64,000 nucleotides of DNA. It comes from Gemmata palustris. Lineage in GTDB: Bacteria; Planctomycetota; Planctomycetia; Gemmatales; Gemmataceae. Of the stretch, positions 1 to 7,647 are shown piece by piece. The stretch lies in assembly GCF_017939745.1 (NCBI RefSeq), contig NZ_JAGKQQ010000001.1, positions 4,712,001-4,776,000 of the forward strand, in the 5' to 3' direction. The translations under genes were made by a program, and so were the position numbers. The number at the start of each line of letters is the position of its first letter. Within the stretch, counting starts at the first letter, position 1. Under the pieces are notes generated by a model that had not been told where the DNA came from, did not search any database, and saw only the letters and a list, made by a program, of their open reading frames with translations.

Positions 1-84
1 AAGACCCTGACCGGAAACGAGGCTTCGGTAGCACTGAAGGCGTGGGCAGTAGCGAGTAAGAAAAATACCAAAACAAAAGGATAA
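1..84 (+). CDS. C-terminal end of an unidentified phage-region protein (partial)
   Basis: The first frame is open from the window edge to a TAA at 82-84. It encodes about 27 residues ending in a lysine-rich tail (SKKNTKTKG). The next gene begins 8 bases later, so the two are probably in one operon. The fragment is too short to assign a family. It is called coding only because the frame is open from base 1 and the spacing to the next gene is tight. Confidence 0.45.
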   Translation, partial: KTLTGNEASVALKAWAVASKKNTKTKG

Positions 85-92
85 ATTTAAGA

Positions 93-1433
93 ATGGCGTC
101 GTCACTGGGAGAAGGTTCGCTCATCCTCACCACCAACAGCACCGGACTCGTTACGGGGCTGAAGCAGGCGAACGCCAAACTCAGCGAGTTCTCTGCTAAA
201 GCCAAGGAAATGACGGCTTCAGTTGGGGGCAGCCTGGGGAATTTCTTGGAATTAGGCGGGAAGGCTGGAATTGCAGGCGTTCTCGCAGTAGGCGCAATAG
301 AACTGGCGAAGAACATGGGCGGGCTGGTGACACGCTCGCAGATGTTCCACAACGAACTGGAACGGGGCGGAAAACTCGCTGCTGCTTGGAGTGAAGTCGT
401 AGGCAAGGGCATCGAGCGAAGCCGCAAGGAACTCGAAGCAATGGCGGACATCCTTGGGACTTCCCAAGGCATCGAAGCGCAAAAGCGGCAACTCAAAACT
501 CTCGACGACCAGTTGGCGAGCACTGCCCCGCAACTCAAAAAGGCACGCGAAGAAGTGGAACGCTGGCAAAGTGTCTGGGGGAAAGATACCAGCGTGATGC
601 AAGCGTTTCTCATCGGCAGCAAAGAGGACTTCGCGCTGAAAGCGCAGAAGAAACTCGACGAGATCGAAACGGTTTACAAGCAGCGATTCGAGCGGGCACA
701 GGAGTTGCGAAAGGGGCTGCTGGAGATCGCAGACCCGACCCAATCCATCGAAGCCACGAACGCACTCCGCAAATTTATTGTCGAAATGGACGATGCCGTA
801 AAAGGCTTGACCGAGAATTCCGACATCATGAAACTGGAGAAGCTGAAAGACGCTTTCGGGTTTTCAAATGCTGATATCGGTGCTGCCAGACTCGCCGCTA
901 TCAACAAGGAAATGGCGATAGCGAACGATGAACTCGATAGATTTGTTTCGTCGCAATACAGTTCGGACGTGAATGCGGACGTGCAGAAACTTACCGAACT
1001 TGCCGAACAGCACAAACTTACTGCGGAGCAAATCCAGAAAGGGCAGGACGCAATTTTCGCCAAGAACGACCGTGAAGCCCAGCGCTTCGCCCGGTCGCTC
1101 GAAGAAGACTTGGGGCTAATAAAGGGATTCTACAAAAAATCAAGCGAAGAGATCCAACTGCAAGACCTGATAGAGAAAGGCATTGATGAAAAGCACATCG
1201 CGCGAATCAAGCAACTGATTGCTTACAAGAAAGAGTTGGACACACCTTACCAGCCCTCGAAAGCGATTCAGGCAGGTTCAGCCGATGCGTTTTCACTGCA
1301 GAACAAGATTAAATTCGAGGAAGATCGGCGGTTCGGAATGAACCAAGAAAAATTGCTCAAAGAAATGGCGCAGAAGCTTCAACAAATCGTGATTGGGTTA
1401 GGGGCTTTAGATCGCTCCGCACCTGAAATCTAA
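93..1433 (+). CDS. Phage tail tape-measure-like protein
   Basis: 446 residues, largely alpha-helical and rich in Lys, Glu, Ala and Gln. A hydrophobic Gly/Ala-rich stretch lies near residues 50-70 ([19 protein letters not shown]) and a predicted coiled coil follows (residues about 105-260). This layout, with an N-terminal LILTTNSTGLVTGLKQAN segment, is typical of short tail tape-measure or tail-length proteins, which sit inside the tail tube. The preceding AAAAGGAT is a plausible ribosome-binding site. The gene starts a same-strand block with the next two structural-type genes and two glycosyltransferases. The family call is inferred from composition and context, as no diagnostic motif exists; it could be another helical phage virion protein. 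Confidence 0.45.
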   Translation: MASSLGEGSLILTTNSTGLVTGLKQANAKLSEFSAKAKEMTASVGGSLGNFLELGGKAGIAGVLAVGAIELAKNMGGLVTRSQMFHNELERGGKLAAAWSEVVGKGIERSRKELEAMADILGTSQGIEAQKRQLKTLDDQLASTAPQLKKAREEVERWQSVWGKDTSVMQAFLIGSKEDFALKAQKKLDEIETVYKQRFERAQELRKGLLEIADPTQSIEATNALRKFIVEMDDAVKGLTENSDIMKLEKLKDAFGFSNADIGAARLAAINKEMAIANDELDRFVSSQYSSDVNADVQKLTELAEQHKLTAEQIQKGQDAIFAKNDREAQRFARSLEEDLGLIKGFYKKSSEEIQLQDLIEKGIDEKHIARIKQLIAYKKELDTPYQPSKAIQAGSADAFSLQNKIKFEEDRRFGMNQEKLLKEMAQKLQQIVIGLGALDRSAPEI

Positions 1434-1444
1434 GAAGGGGGAAG

Positions 1445-2383
1445 GTGGCAACTTATGTAGAGTTACCAGAAGGGACAGCATCGACCGACAAAGACGGCAT
1501 CCGCCTTTACACTCGTGTCTTCCGCATCTACGGCTTAGACCCGGCTCAGCGCCCCGAATTCGGCATTGCCGGAATTCCAATCACCCGCTTTTCCGCGTAC
1601 CCAACTGACTCAGGTGCTTTGGCAGTCGGCGTGTCTTCTGCTTTTGTGAACGGCGAGTTGGGCATTCAGGATGTAAGTTACTCCTACACTTCGCGCCCCT
1701 GGGATTCGGGCATCGGTGCGGATGTCGAAACTGGCGGTGGTGGTGGCACTCCCCTTGAGCCGGGTCAATCAGACCCGACCGTTCAGCCAAATCCCCTGCT
1801 ACGTCCACCGACAATAAAATTCAGCCAAAACACCGTTCAAGTTCCGTTCACCAAAGACTTTGACCCTAGCGGCGCGAAAGCACTTAAGAATAGTGCAGGC
1901 GTCCCCCTGGAAGGAGAAGTCCGTGACGAAATCACGAGTGTTATCACAGTCAGTTTCAATAAGGCAGTTACCGACATCTCGGTAAAGCAGCAACAGTTCG
2001 TCGGCACTTGTAATGACGCCCCCTTCAGCCTCGCGCCCGCATTCGGGACATACGCCACTTACACGCTCAGGTGCAACTCGTACTCTGGCACGATTGTTTA
2101 TGAAGACGGAATGTGGATAACCCAGTGTGAAATTGAATTTGAAATGAACTCAAATACCTGGACTCGCAATATATTGGACACGGGCTTTACCTACCTGTCC
2201 GGGACGCTCGACATTCTTGGTAGACCCATTTTAAATCGTTTTCTCGACCAGAGCACAGGCGCCCCGGTTGACCATGCGATGTTTTTGAACGGGGCTGGTG
2301 CGCCATTGGCTTCAGGCTTCCCGCCCGTGGTGTTGGAGTTCTACCCGCACCCGAGCCAAGATTTTAGCACGATTTTTAGTTGA
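1445..2383 (+). CDS. Hypothetical phage-region protein
   Basis: 312 residues with a GTG start, preceded by a purine-rich AGAAGGGGGAAG. The N-terminal ~90 residues look beta-rich. A Gly-rich, then Pro-rich linker follows (ETGGGGGTPLEPGQSDPT, residues about 97-120), then a second beta-rich domain. This two-domain layout with a flexible linker suits a virion component such as a distal-tail or baseplate protein, but no family was recognised. It lies 11 bases after the tape-measure-like gene, in the same apparent late operon. Confidence 0.6.
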   Translation: MATYVELPEGTASTDKDGIRLYTRVFRIYGLDPAQRPEFGIAGIPITRFSAYPTDSGALAVGVSSAFVNGELGIQDVSYSYTSRPWDSGIGADVETGGGGGTPLEPGQSDPTVQPNPLLRPPTIKFSQNTVQVPFTKDFDPSGAKALKNSAGVPLEGEVRDEITSVITVSFNKAVTDISVKQQQFVGTCNDAPFSLAPAFGTYATYTLRCNSYSGTIVYEDGMWITQCEIEFEMNSNTWTRNILDTGFTYLSGTLDILGRPILNRFLDQSTGAPVDHAMFLNGAGAPLASGFPPVVLEFYPHPSQDFSTIFS

Positions 2384-2408
2384 GTTTTCTGAAAACAAAG
2401 AAGGGAAT

Positions 2409-3725
2409 TTGGGTTACGAACTCTCGAAACGGACCGCGAATAAACTGAAGGCGCTGCTCACGAAGAGCGCTCCCCTTCCGGCGCGAGCGACCACGAACAC
2501 TACGCCTCGCTTCGACTGCTTTTTAGAGGTGACGGGAGACGAAATCCATTCGTCTTTCTTCCCCTGCGTTGCCGTGCAGTACAACTCAACAACCAATTCG
2601 TGGGAAGAGTTCACGGGCAGTTGCGTTGCGATCGACTGCAACGAATTGCCCCTCACGGTCGGGAAGCGTTATCGCGCCATGCACTGCGGGATTAACAATG
2701 TGTCCGAGGGCGTTAGCGGAAGCGGTTCGGGTAGTGGCAGCGTTGTGAACCAAGTGTTCGTAGTGCAAGAGGCGAGCGAAAGCGGCAGCGCTCCAGCCGT
2801 GAACAACCTGAAGGACTCGGTTCGGCTGGTCGTTACAGCAGCCCTTCCCGCGAATTTTTATAGCAATGGAAGTTCTGGAGTGGGTGCAACTCTGACCGCC
2901 ACGAGCAACGGGGCTTTTCCCTTCACCGATGGCTTCAGCACCAACTTGAACGACGAAATACTGGTCACCGCCGAAAGCACCGCTTCCCGAAACGGTGTGT
3001 ACCGAATCACCGACCTGGGCAGCGTGAGCACTCCTTGGGTTCTGACGCGCCGATCCGATATGGATTCGGCAGCCGATTTTGTTAGCGCGATTGTTCCCGT
3101 TCGCCTGGGCACATTGAGCACGAACACGCTTTGGTTCTGCACCAATTACACCAACCCGACGGTTGGCAGCACGAGCATAAATTTCAAGCGAGTCAGTGGG
3201 AATGTGGACGGACCGGCAACCGCAACCACCGACACCGCCATTGCCCTTTGGGACGGGACGAGCGGACGGCAGTTAAAGAACTGTTCGTATAATATCGGAT
3301 CGAATATAAATTATGCTTTTAATACAGCGGACGGCTATCCGGGATTTTCTGCCGGTTCGGGGTATGTGTATGTCCGCGCAAACGATGTTCTGACCGGAAC
3401 TCTGCTCACGGATTGGGCGCAACTCGGTGCGGGCGGAACTGGCGGTAGCGGTCCGGGGCTGACGACGAGTCACGTCGGCGGGTTCACTTGCAGTTTGAAT
3501 AACTACCAGAGCGAATGGCATTGCCAGACTTACTACGCCGGTCGGTTCATTCTGAAAGCGCCGCAAAACGGGAGTGGGAGTTCAACGCCAAAGTATTCAA
3601 TCGTTCGGATTTCCAGTTACACCCCGACCACTTACGACGGGATCGATGCCACCTGCACTGTCACCGTTTCGGGAGTTCCAAAGACGATGACCATCGTTGG
3701 CGGATTGGTCGTTGGTTTAGCCTAA
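2409..3725 (+). CDS. Tail-fibre-like phage protein
   Basis: 438 residues from a TTG start placed after AAGAAGGG (2398-2405). The frame is open further upstream to 2298, but that would overlap the previous gene by 86 bases. A Ser/Gly linker (SGSGSGSVVNQ) leads into a segment matching the recurrent tail-fibre pattern: DSVRLVVTAALPANF, GATLTATSNGAF, then an NDEILVTAESTASRNGVY block and PWVLTRRSDMD. That pattern is common in phage receptor-binding and side-tail-fibre proteins. The C-terminus looks beta-structured. The likely role is host recognition at the tail tip. Confidence 0.6.
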   Translation: MGYELSKRTANKLKALLTKSAPLPARATTNTTPRFDCFLEVTGDEIHSSFFPCVAVQYNSTTNSWEEFTGSCVAIDCNELPLTVGKRYRAMHCGINNVSEGVSGSGSGSGSVVNQVFVVQEASESGSAPAVNNLKDSVRLVVTAALPANFYSNGSSGVGATLTATSNGAFPFTDGFSTNLNDEILVTAESTASRNGVYRITDLGSVSTPWVLTRRSDMDSAADFVSAIVPVRLGTLSTNTLWFCTNYTNPTVGSTSINFKRVSGNVDGPATATTDTAIALWDGTSGRQLKNCSYNIGSNINYAFNTADGYPGFSAGSGYVYVRANDVLTGTLLTDWAQLGAGGTGGSGPGLTTSHVGGFTCSLNNYQSEWHCQTYYAGRFILKAPQNGSGSSTPKYSIVRISSYTPTTYDGIDATCTVTVSGVPKTMTIVGGLVVGLA

Positions 3726-3737
3726 AAAGAAGGGAAG

Positions 3738-4361
3738 TTGCATTACCTAATAAATCTAAGAAAGCGACCAGACCGCTTGGCAGAATCACTCGAAGAGTGC
3801 CGACGGGTCGGAATCCAGCCCATCGTTTGGGAAGCCACCGACGGCACTACCGTACCGATGCCACCGGATTTCAAAGAGAACGCGGGTGCTCTCGGCTGCC
3901 GTCTGTCGCACATGTCGGTTCTGGCGGACGTAATTGCAAAGGGCTACGAGCAAGTTTGCGTGCTCGAAGACGACGTGACTTTCGTTCCTAACTTTCAGGA
4001 GCGACTTTCCGCGTTCCTCGAAGAAGTGCCACCGGATTGGCAAGCGCTCATGCTCGGAGGGCAGCACGCTTCCGCCCCTGAACAAGTCAGCCCCGGTGTG
4101 GTTCGCTGCCTGAGTTGCCACCGGACGCACGCTTACATGGTGCGGGGCGAGTTCATTAACCAACTCCATTCGATCTTCGCCCGTTCCCGTGGTCATGTCG
4201 ATTGGGAATGGGCACACGCGCAAAAGGACTACCGGGTTTACGCTCCGACCGCTTGGTTAGCAGGGCAACGCGCAAGCAAATCAGACATCACGAATTTTGA
4301 CACACACTCGACTCGCTGGTGGCAGAACCGCAGACCGGCAGTCGGAAGGAAGGCACGGTGA
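3738..4361 (+). CDS. Glycosyltransferase family 25-type protein
   Basis: 207 residues starting at TTG after AGAAGGGAAG. It has the GT25 signature: N-terminal HYLINLRKRPDRLAE, then GALGCRLSHMSVL, then the metal-binding acidic motif VLEDDV (residues about 75-80). GT25 enzymes transfer galactose or glucose to lipopolysaccharide or other acceptors. It is shorter than many LPS GT25 enzymes (about 250 residues). The stop codon overlaps the start of the next glycosyltransferase (GTGA), implying coupled translation. Its position directly after tail-fibre-type genes suggests modification of virion or host surface glycans, which is an inference. Confidence 0.75.
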   Translation: MHYLINLRKRPDRLAESLEECRRVGIQPIVWEATDGTTVPMPPDFKENAGALGCRLSHMSVLADVIAKGYEQVCVLEDDVTFVPNFQERLSAFLEEVPPDWQALMLGGQHASAPEQVSPGVVRCLSCHRTHAYMVRGEFINQLHSIFARSRGHVDWEWAHAQKDYRVYAPTAWLAGQRASKSDITNFDTHSTRWWQNRRPAVGRKAR

Positions 4362-5053
4362 GCATTCAATTTTCTGTCGTCCTTCCCTCACGCGAGCGCG
4401 TACCCCTCTTGACTCAGTGCCTTCAGTCGATCGCGGACACCACCGCAGACCTTTCGTCGGTAGAGGTGCTCGTGGGCATCGACCGCGACGATTCCAAAAC
4501 GGTCGAAGCATCACACAAGTTGCGGCGGCAGTTCCCTTTCGTTCGATTTTTCAGCGGCGAACAGCAGAGCAATTTAAGCGTTGGATACTACACCCCCCTC
4601 GCTCTTCGCAGCACGGGCAAATTTGTACAGTTGCTAAACGACGACACACTTTTCGCCACTAAAGGCTGGAATATCGTAGCCCTGGAATTGCTGAATAGTT
4701 TTCAGAAGCACCCGGACGGCATTCTGCTCGGTTGCCCGCACGATGACACCGGGTGCGCGTACAGTTGCTTTCCAGTGCTGTCACGGCAAGCAATTTTGGC
4801 GTTGGGGCACGCGATCAACCCCGCGTTTGGCTCGTGGGGCGGGGATGTTCAGTTAGACATGGTGTTCGCAGCTTTAGGGCGTAAAGTGCCGTTACCCTAC
4901 GACATCAAGCATTTGTGCCGTCACAATCGCACCAGGGGCATCGACAGGGTTCAGGCGCGAATGCCAAGGTTGACTCGCGGATACCCCTACGAAGAAACCG
5001 TAAAAAACGACACGGAGCGTTTGCGAAAAATTATTGACGAGAACACTAGATAG
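4358..5053 (+). CDS. GT-A fold (GT2-like) glycosyltransferase
   Basis: 231 residues. The GTG at 4358 is preferred over a GTG at 4319 because it overlaps the upstream TGA and follows GGAAGGAAGG. The N-terminus SIQFSVVLPSRERVPLLTQC and the nucleotide-binding LVGIDRDDSKT are typical of GT2-type enzymes. QLLNDDTLF provides a D-D-type metal site near residue 90. It is the last gene of the phage-type operon; a hairpin terminator begins 41 bases after its stop. The acceptor and sugar are unknown. Confidence 0.7.
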   Translation: MSIQFSVVLPSRERVPLLTQCLQSIADTTADLSSVEVLVGIDRDDSKTVEASHKLRRQFPFVRFFSGEQQSNLSVGYYTPLALRSTGKFVQLLNDDTLFATKGWNIVALELLNSFQKHPDGILLGCPHDDTGCAYSCFPVLSRQAILALGHAINPAFGSWGGDVQLDMVFAALGRKVPLPYDIKHLCRHNRTRGIDRVQARMPRLTRGYPYEETVKNDTERLRKIIDENTR

Positions 5054-5093
5054 ATGTGGTTAGTGTCCATCGACTATTCTCAGTTATCCTTGC

Positions 5094-5124
5094 AGCCCGG
5101 ACTCGTTGTCCGGGTTGTTTTTTT
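5094..5124 (+). terminator. Rho-independent terminator of the phage-type operon
   Basis: Nine-base-pair stem (AGCCCGGAC / GTCCGGGTT) with a TCGTT loop, followed by GTTTTTTT. It lies directly after the second glycosyltransferase and ends the block that begins at the left window edge. Confidence 0.85.
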
Positions 5125-5170
5125 GCTTTCAAGAGCATTAGATGCGATTCAGTTTGCGACACGCAAGCGA

Positions 5171-5470
5171 TCACTTCTTCTCCGGAAGTGAACTGGCGAA
5201 TACCATTTTGCCATCCCGAGGCAGTGAATACACATCCCCAGTCCGAGTATCGATGATGTACGCACCGTGGTTCGCTCCACCGCCTCGCTCGCCACTCCCT
5301 CCGTGTCCCCACGAGGAAATTTGAAATCGACCTGTATCGGCATTAGGCGCGAGTACCGGGGCGGCAGGCTGGGCAGTAGATGCCGGCAGCAAGTCGCTCG
5401 CTAGGGTGAGTGCGCCTACCGCTCCAATCACCACGCCTGCGAACAACGGGAGGACTCGTGAGACTTTCAT
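5171..5470 (-). CDS. Small membrane-anchored or secreted hypothetical protein
   Basis: 99 residues starting at the ATG at 5470; the frame is open to 5569 but the inner start follows AGGATT and begins a clean signal sequence. MKVSRVLPLFAGVVIGAVGA looks like a signal peptide or membrane anchor. A Pro/Ala segment, a Gly-rich stretch (HGGSGERGGGANHG) and a YIIDTRTGDVYSL segment follow, the last often seen in small periplasmic proteins. The function is unknown. It is transcribed against the phage operon and converges on its terminator. Confidence 0.6.
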   Translation of the reverse strand: MKVSRVLPLFAGVVIGAVGALTLASDLLPASTAQPAAPVLAPNADTGRFQISSWGHGGSGERGGGANHGAYIIDTRTGDVYSLPRDGKMVFASSLPEKK

Positions 5471-5639
5471 GAGATCAATCCTGACAGTGTTGAAGACTAA
5501 GTGTGAACATTGAACAGACTCCCACTCGCCCATTCGCATGTCAACTGTTTTTTGCGATTTGCTCGGCAATGATCTAGCATATTATTGAGTGAGCACTAGA
5601 TACGAGTGATTCAGTTGGGGCAAATCTCCAATAAAGCAG

Positions 5640-5660
5640 CAGCCGACTCGTTGTCGGCTG
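5640..5660. terminator. Hairpin with the same TCGTT loop, candidate terminator
   Basis: Eight-base stem CAGCCGAC / GTCGGCTG around TCGTT, just past the 3' end of the minus-strand gene ending at 5668. The loop and the adjoining AC/GT closing pairs match the terminator at 5094. The downstream T-run on the minus strand is weak (GCTTTATT). Confidence 0.5.
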
Positions 5661-5667
5661 TTCGCGT

Positions 5668-6246
5668 TTACGCAGACCAGCCTGCATAGTAACGGAATCG
5701 TTCCGCCCATCCCTCTTTCCCTTCTTCCTGAAGTAAATCAGCGAAAATTGGAAAGTCACTACCGTTCTTGACACTGAATTCGGGATGAGTGATTCGCGCC
5801 CACTGCACCAGCAAGTCAACAATGGTGAAGGAGTCGGGAGGAAAGAAATCGTTCCAAGCCACTACCCTCTCGTGGGGCAAAATGAATCCCGGGCTATCGA
5901 CATTGGTTTGCAGATGTTCAACATCGAAACCATGTTCCCTGAGCGAATTGAGAAAAGCATCCGCAAGCACTCCGTCGCTGAACTTATCCCAGTACCGGTC
6001 ATCATAATTCTGGTCGAAGCTGTGCCGGCGATTCAGTAACTCGGCAACGATTTTGGGAGTGAAGAAGATATCTTCACCGTCAATGATGTCAATTGGCTCG
6101 TCTTCAAAATGAATCCACAAATTTATTAGCCATTCTATCGGGGGCAGCCAGCACTTGGATTCCGTGTTCCAAGTCAAATCGGCTAACAAATCGTGAAACT
6201 CTTCCAGCGTCGCCGGACGCAGCAACCCCTTAATCGCCTCAGTCAT
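5668..6246 (-). CDS. Hypothetical protein
   Basis: 192 residues, acidic and rich in Trp, Phe and Asp, with no signal peptide or membrane segment. No family recognised. It has a well-formed minus-strand promoter at 6324-6295 and a ribosome-binding site (AAAAGGAT) 6 bases before its ATG, so it is probably well expressed on its own. Being monocistronic, it may be a lysogenic-conversion or accessory gene of the integrated element. Confidence 0.7.
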   Translation of the reverse strand: MTEAIKGLLRPATLEEFHDLLADLTWNTESKCWLPPIEWLINLWIHFEDEPIDIIDGEDIFFTPKIVAELLNRRHSFDQNYDDRYWDKFSDGVLADAFLNSLREHGFDVEHLQTNVDSPGFILPHERVVAWNDFFPPDSFTIVDLLVQWARITHPEFSVKNGSDFPIFADLLQEEGKEGWAERFRYYAGWSA

Positions 6247-6294
6247 GTTTATCCTTTTCCAGACTTTAGACTTAAAATCTTACCTTCTGGTTTG

Positions 6295-6324
6295 ATTATA
6301 CCACACATCTCAAGCCATTGTCAA
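6295..6324 (-). promoter_or_regulatory. Perfect-hexamer sigma-70-type promoter
   Basis: On the minus strand TTGACA (6324-6319) and TATAAT (6300-6295) are separated by 18 bases, about 48 bases upstream of the ATG at 6246. Both hexamers match the housekeeping consensus exactly. Confidence 0.75.
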
Positions 6325-6434
6325 GTTTACAATTCGTTTATCATCAATTTATGTGAACTATTGCTTTCAGAAATACCACTAATTGCATCGCACAAAATTC
6401 ACACTCAGCACTCCTATATATTGGAGGATATTTT

Positions 6435-6647
6435 ATGCCTAAAGAGCTGTATTCACTGGTCGAACTCGCGGGAATCCTGCAATACCCGTATTCGACTCTG
6501 TACCGACTGGCGATTTGCGGCAGGATTCCCAATGAGCGGGTAGGCAAAGCGTGCATCGTTAAAGCCAGTGATTTGCAGGAGATCAAAGACAAAATCGCCG
6601 CGTTTGAAGCGGCAAAAGCGAGCCTTAAATGGAAGCCGACCAAATAG
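6435..6647 (+). CDS. Excisionase-like helix-turn-helix protein
   Basis: 70 residues. ELYSLVELAGILQYPYSTLY followed by RIPNERVGKACIVKASDL is the MerR/Xis-type winged-HTH pattern, with a helix, a wing, and a recognition segment in the first 45 residues. Such proteins act as recombination directionality factors or small regulators in mobile elements. A GGAGGA-type site lies just before the ATG (TTGGAGGATATTTT). Its 3' end overlaps the next gene by 19 bases. Pairing with the serine recombinase at 10985-12967 is possible but inferred. Confidence 0.7.
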   Translation: MPKELYSLVELAGILQYPYSTLYRLAICGRIPNERVGKACIVKASDLQEIKDKIAAFEAAKASLKWKPTK

Positions 6648-6937
6648 ATTTCAGTGACGCAACGCAATGGCGACTGAGCAAGACTGCGTCTTCGTATGTG
6701 GCGCGTGGGAGCGGGTTCATTGCCTGCATTTTTCAAAGTAAAAAGCCGGAAAGCAGTTGGGGCGGTTGGCTGAAAGTAGACCAGCCGGGCGACCACGAAC
6801 CACTGAGATTGGTGTGGGGTGACACGCTCCGCGAAATTATGCTGGATTTGGAGTTAACCCGCCGCAAGCAACTCGACCAGTCGGCACGGGTGAACACGAG
6901 CGAGCAAGCCAACCCGACCACACCCGAACAAGTTTGA
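6629..6937 (+). CDS. Hypothetical protein overlapping the excisionase-like gene
   Basis: 102 residues starting inside the previous gene (19-base overlap, different frame). The central part (SSYVARGSGFIACIF, WGGWLKVDQPGD) looks like a small beta-rich domain. The C-terminal 25 residues are polar and probably disordered. No family recognised. The overlap suggests coupled translation with the HTH gene. Confidence 0.55.
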   Translation: MEADQIDFSDATQWRLSKTASSYVARGSGFIACIFQSKKPESSWGGWLKVDQPGDHEPLRLVWGDTLREIMLDLELTRRKQLDQSARVNTSEQANPTTPEQV

Positions 6938-7413
6938 ACTTAACTAACTAAATTTCAAAAACTGTCTGGCGGCAAAGCCGCACACTTCACGCACGCGCAA
7001 TGTTAACTGGTGTAAATCGCACAGGATAGCGTTAAAACCGGTCGGACGGGTGGAAACGGGTAAATACTCATCTGGTGGGTAGAACATCCGATAACGACTA
7101 ATTCTTAAATAACTGGTGGTACTTGCAGTTCACTGAGTGAAGACGGGTTCAACTGCCTTTGGTTTGCCAGAGAGCGTAGCGAAGCTTTCCCGTTGTCCGA
7201 TGCACCGACTTCGGTGCGAGGACAATGCCGAACGCAGTGAGGCATACTCAACGCGAGTTACACCGCACTGGCAAATTTACACTTTCGTGCCTAAAGCCCG
7301 GACTGGTCCAACTGCCTTTACACCAGTTCAAAATTTGAAAGCGTTTTGTCTTCGTTCGCGGAGCGAAACCGGAAATCAAACTTGTTTATACATAATTTAA
7401 AAAGTGACCGAAC

Positions 7414-7453
7414 TGTAATCAGCTTGTAATCAACTTGTAATACTTAATGTAAT
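7414..7453 (+). repeat. Four phased TGTAAT iteron-like repeats
   Basis: TGTAAT occurs at 7414, 7425, 7436 and 7448, a spacing of 11, 11 and 12 bases, about one helical turn. The middle copies extend to CTTGTAATCA. They lie about 195 bases upstream of a protein with two winged-helix-like domains, as iterons do before replication initiators. Confidence 0.65.
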
Positions 7454-7615
7454 TGTATTTCGGATTCATTACTCGGCACTTATTTTCCCGAGTTCACTCC
7501 CTTAATTCCAGACGCACCCCGTTCACCTTTCCAGTCTTCACTTACCAAAATTCAGTCCACGGGCTGCATTTCGCAGTTCTCGATACTCATATTTCAGAAG
7601 CGATATTTTTATGAT

Positions 7616-7631
7616 ATGATTGTTAAATCAT
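7616..7631. promoter_or_regulatory. Candidate operator palindrome before the winged-helix gene
   Basis: ATGATT-GTTA-AATCAT, a perfect 6-base inverted repeat, lies 17 bases before the ATG at 7648 and directly after TATGAT (7610-7615), a -10-like hexamer. The position suits autoregulation by the downstream DNA-binding protein. AAAGGAT (7635-7641) is the ribosome-binding site. Confidence 0.4.
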
Positions 7632-7647
7632 TTAAAGGATAAATAAA

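Larger units (their letters stand above)
6938..7647. other. 710-base gene-free region with hairpin series and phased repeats
   Basis: No convincing gene is seen. From about 7118 to 7400 there is a run of small hairpins: TTCACTGAGTGAA, GCACCGACTTCGGTGC enclosed by TTGTCC/GGACAA, TGCC...GGCA, ACTCAACGCGAGT, and ACTGGT...ACCAGT. From 7414 to 7453 four TGTAAT motifs are phased. A GCGGCAAAGCCGC hairpin lies near 6971. The region precedes a double winged-helix protein. Confidence 0.6.

Noticed and set aside
7137..7400. 87-codon plus-strand frame in the hairpin region
   Set aside because: Composition follows the hairpin series and there is no ribosome-binding site.
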